From JAJPHJ01 sp035622315 (lineage in GTDB: Bacteria > Vulcanimicrobiota > Vulcanimicrobiia > Eremiobacterales > Eremiobacteraceae), in the NCBI GenBank assembly GCA_035622315.1, contig DASPVP010000052.1:1-6586 (forward strand): a DNA stretch of 6,586 nucleotides, read 5' to 3'. Below are positions 5,152-6,586 of the stretch, one piece after another. The notes beneath the pieces were generated by a model that was given only the letters and a program-made list of their open reading frames with translations, did not search any database and was not told where the DNA came from. The position numbers and the translations under genes are program-made. How positions within the stretch are numbered: position 1 is the stretch's first letter; each line of letters starts with the position of its first letter.

Positions 5152-5526
5152 TTATTTCGCGACGCCGTGGACGTACAGAATCGCTGCGAGGATGCCGAAC
5201 CCGAGACCGCCGAGCGCGAGCGCGGGAAAACGCAAGCGCCGCAACACATCCGCGCGAGGCCATGCAGGCCGGTCCACGCTCGAAACGCTCTTCGCGACCC
5301 ACACCATGTTCAGCGAGACCAAGATGAGGTACGCGGGCAAGAAGAATATCAGCGGGAGCAGCTCGTTTTTCAGCGAGGCGATCTCGTGCCCAAGAAAAAG
5401 AAACGTCGCGATGAAACCGAGGCCGGCGCTCGCGACCATAGCGAGCCTGCCGGCGAACCAACCCGCGAACAGGCCTCGCGGCGAAGCGGGCCGCGACGAG
5501 ACGCTTTGGTCCGACACGTCAAGCAT
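5152..5526 (-). CDS. Small membrane protein with three transmembrane helices
   Basis: From ATG 5526 this is a 124-aa protein with a short polar N-terminus and three hydrophobic segments at about 22-46 (WFAGRLAMVASAGLGFIATF), 57-79 (LPLIFFLPAYLILVSLNMVW) and 98-121 (FPALALGGLGFGILAAILYV). A positively charged loop lies between helices 2 and 3. I recognise no family. GTG 5568 would add 14 residues without an evident ribosome binding site. GTG 5517 is also possible, because TACAAT (5525-5530) ends exactly 7 nt before it and TCGGCA lies 17 nt further upstream, which suggests a leaderless message. The gene diverges from the M15 peptidase gene and precedes the solute-binding protein gene by about 100 nt in the same direction. 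Function unknown. Confidence 0.65.
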   Translation of the reverse strand: MLDVSDQSVSSRPASPRGLFAGWFAGRLAMVASAGLGFIATFLFLGHEIASLKNELLPLIFFLPAYLILVSLNMVWVAKSVSSVDRPAWPRADVLRRLRFPALALGGLGFGILAAILYVHGVAK

Positions 5527-5557
5527 TGTAGCACGAAACCTCGGATTTGCCGATGGC

Positions 5558-5592
5558 CCGGCGGTCACAACATCTTGGCCGACCGGCGGTCA
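5558..5592. repeat. 10-bp direct repeat in the divergent intergenic region
   Basis: CCGGCGGTCA occurs at 5558-5567 and again at 5583-5592, a period of 25 bp, between the divergent membrane-protein and M15 peptidase genes. Tandem same-sense boxes in such a place are a common arrangement for regulator binding. Two short GC-rich copies could also be chance. Confidence 0.35.
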
Positions 5593-5631
5593 TATAGATG
5601 AGCAAATCGCTCGTGCCGATAACGTATAGAA

Positions 5632-6240
5632 ATGTGTGGATGCGCGGATCCATCCAGTAGCGCTTCAGGATCGGTCGACCGGACCTTCGACCGGCGCGCG
5701 TTTCTTGCCGGCGCCGGGAGCATGCTGGCGCTCTCCGCGCTTCCGCGGATTGCGAGCGCGGCGCTGTCGAGCACTGCGAAAGACCGCTACCTGCTGTTCC
5801 TCGAGCGCGTCGACACGGGTGAGTACGCGGCCGAACCATTCACGCTCGACGGCAAGACGTTGTTCTGGCCGGGGTACAAAAGACTGTGCGCAGTTCTGCG
5901 CGACGAGCACGTGCCTCCGGAGATAGGCTTCGTGCAGATCAATGTCCGCACGATCGAAGCGCTCTGGGCGGTGCAATCGTATCTCCGCGCCGAAGGCGTG
6001 ATGGCTCCCATCATGGTGCACAGCGGCTACCGCACGCCGCAAACGAACGCGCAGATCGAAGGCGCCGCGCGTCTCTCCTATCACATGTGGGGCAAGGCCG
6101 CCGATTTCCACGTGCCAGGCGTCGACTTGAGCGAACTCGCAGGCATCTGCGAAGCGTGCCCGATCTCGGGCGGCGTCGGCTACTATCCAGATGGCTGGGT
6201 GCACATGGACACCGGACCCAAGCGTTACTGGGTCGGCTGA
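5632..6240 (+). CDS. Tat-exported M15/DUF882 (YcbK-like) metallopeptidase
   Basis: This 202-residue protein has a twin-arginine signal: DRRAFLAGAGSMLALSALP (20-38), ending in A-S-A (41-43) as a likely cleavage site. The mature part carries the peptidase M15 zinc site: SGYRTPQTNAQ (131-141), then SYHMWGKAADFH (149-160) giving His151 and Asp158, and WVHMDTGP (189-196) giving His191. Family members act on peptidoglycan peptides or remodel the cell wall. Its length is close to that of E. coli YcbK, which has the same export route and domain, though the cell-wall substrate here is unproven. ATG 5632 has no Shine-Dalgarno; a TAACGT box at 5620-5625 lies 6 nt before it. The next in-frame ATG, at 5722, would delete the Tat motif, so 5632 is preferred. 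An unusual MCGC precedes the Tat motif. Confidence 0.88.
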   Translation: MCGCADPSSSASGSVDRTFDRRAFLAGAGSMLALSALPRIASAALSSTAKDRYLLFLERVDTGEYAAEPFTLDGKTLFWPGYKRLCAVLRDEHVPPEIGFVQINVRTIEALWAVQSYLRAEGVMAPIMVHSGYRTPQTNAQIEGAARLSYHMWGKAADFHVPGVDLSELAGICEACPISGGVGYYPDGWVHMDTGPKRYWVG

Positions 6241-6278
6241 TTCTGCATTCCGGGGTGCGACTTTAGAGGCTCGCGTGA

Positions 6279-6293
6279 GGGCATGAATTGCCC
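6279..6293. repeat. Inverted repeat upstream of nadA
   Basis: GGGCA (6279-6283) and TGCCC (6289-6293) flank a 5-bp centre, 24 nt before the first possible nadA start. It may be an operator for a regulator of NAD synthesis or a short hairpin after the M15 gene. It does not obviously match a site I know. Confidence 0.3.
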
Positions 6294-6317
6294 ACCACGC
6301 ACCGAACTCGTCCTATT

Positions 6318-6586
6318 ATGCCTGCCGTGGCAATGCCGGTCGACGACGGTACGGAGATCCGGCCGCGCACGCCGGAGCTCGAACGCCTCAGCCAGCACAT
6401 CCGCTCGCTGGCCCGCAAGAAGAATGCCGTCATCCTCGCGCACATCTATCAGCGGCTCGAGATCCAAGAAGTCGCGGACTTCATCGGCGACAGCCTCAAC
6501 CTGAGTCGCGAGGCGGCGCGGACCAAAGCCGACATCATCGTCTTCTGCGGCGTGCATTTCATGGCCGAGACGGCCAAGCTGCTCAG
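6318..6586 (+). CDS. nadA: Quinolinate synthase NadA (5' part, cut by the window edge)
   Basis: NadA condenses iminoaspartate with dihydroxyacetone phosphate to make quinolinate, the first ring compound of de novo NAD synthesis; it is a cytosolic [4Fe-4S] enzyme. The first 89 residues are present. Recognisable blocks are AVILAHIYQ (37-45), with the His and Tyr of the active site (42 and 44), EIQEVADFIGDSLNLSREAA (48-67) and DIIVFCGVHFMAETAK (72-87). The three cluster-binding cysteines of the family should lie beyond the edge; Cys77 is not one of them by alignment. HIYQRLEIQ departs from the common HNYQxPEIQ, with Ile43 for Asn and Leu47 for Pro. ATG 6318 is used as the start. GTG 6327 (residue 4) follows a TATTAT box (6314-6319) by exactly 7 nt and may be a leaderless start; ATG 6333 is another choice. 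Confidence 0.92.
   Translation, partial: MPAVAMPVDDGTEIRPRTPELERLSQHIRSLARKKNAVILAHIYQRLEIQEVADFIGDSLNLSREAARTKADIIVFCGVHFMAETAKLL

Noticed and set aside
1..6586. CRISPR array, tRNA, rRNA, insertion sequence or integrase
   Set aside because: I saw no regularly spaced long repeats, no tRNA-like cloverleaf or rRNA motifs and no transposase or recombinase frames on either strand.

Overview
The window is GC-rich bacterial DNA with tightly packed genes. It has short intergenic gaps, a 4-nt start/stop overlap, convergent genes whose stop codons overlap, and several non-ATG starts (GTG, TTG). Nothing in it fixes the taxon. Several starts sit exactly 7 nt after a TAnnnT box, as in lineages that use leaderless mRNAs. 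A poorly cultured GC-rich phylum such as Eremiobacterota would fit, but that is a guess.

Left end (1-796): no conventional long gene is credible here. On the minus strand there are two very short genes (31 and 32 codons), each with a good ribosome binding site. Their products share a conserved N-terminal half (Met-Tyr-Thr-Ser/Thr-Pro-x-Ile-Val-Ala-Ser-x-Asp, ending in Leu-Gly at residues 21-22) and have different short Cys-containing tails. This is the leader/core layout of RiPP (ribosomally made, post-translationally modified peptide) precursors, and it is the most interesting content of the window. The second gene has a perfect TATAAT box and a strong intrinsic terminator. The modifying enzymes are not in the window; they may lie beyond the left edge, which is crowded with small inverted repeats.

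Centre left (797-3135, plus strand): a two-gene ABC transporter operon. An ATPase with an EcsA-like signature is followed, through a GTGA overlap, by a 541-residue polytopic permease of the putative ABC exporter type. It diverges from the peptide genes, so a link to peptide export or immunity is possible but unproven.

Centre right (5526-3132, minus strand): a small three-helix membrane protein, then, after a ~100-nt gap with a promoter-like region, a compact run of three genes. These are an exported family 3 solute-binding protein, a basic zinc-ribbon protein and a double CDGSH iron-sulfur protein, with gaps of 10 and 24 nt. The last gene ends tail-to-tail on the permease.

Right end (5632-6586, plus strand): a Tat-exported M15/DUF882 (YcbK-like) peptidase, then the 5' end of nadA (quinolinate synthase, NAD biosynthesis), cut by the window edge.
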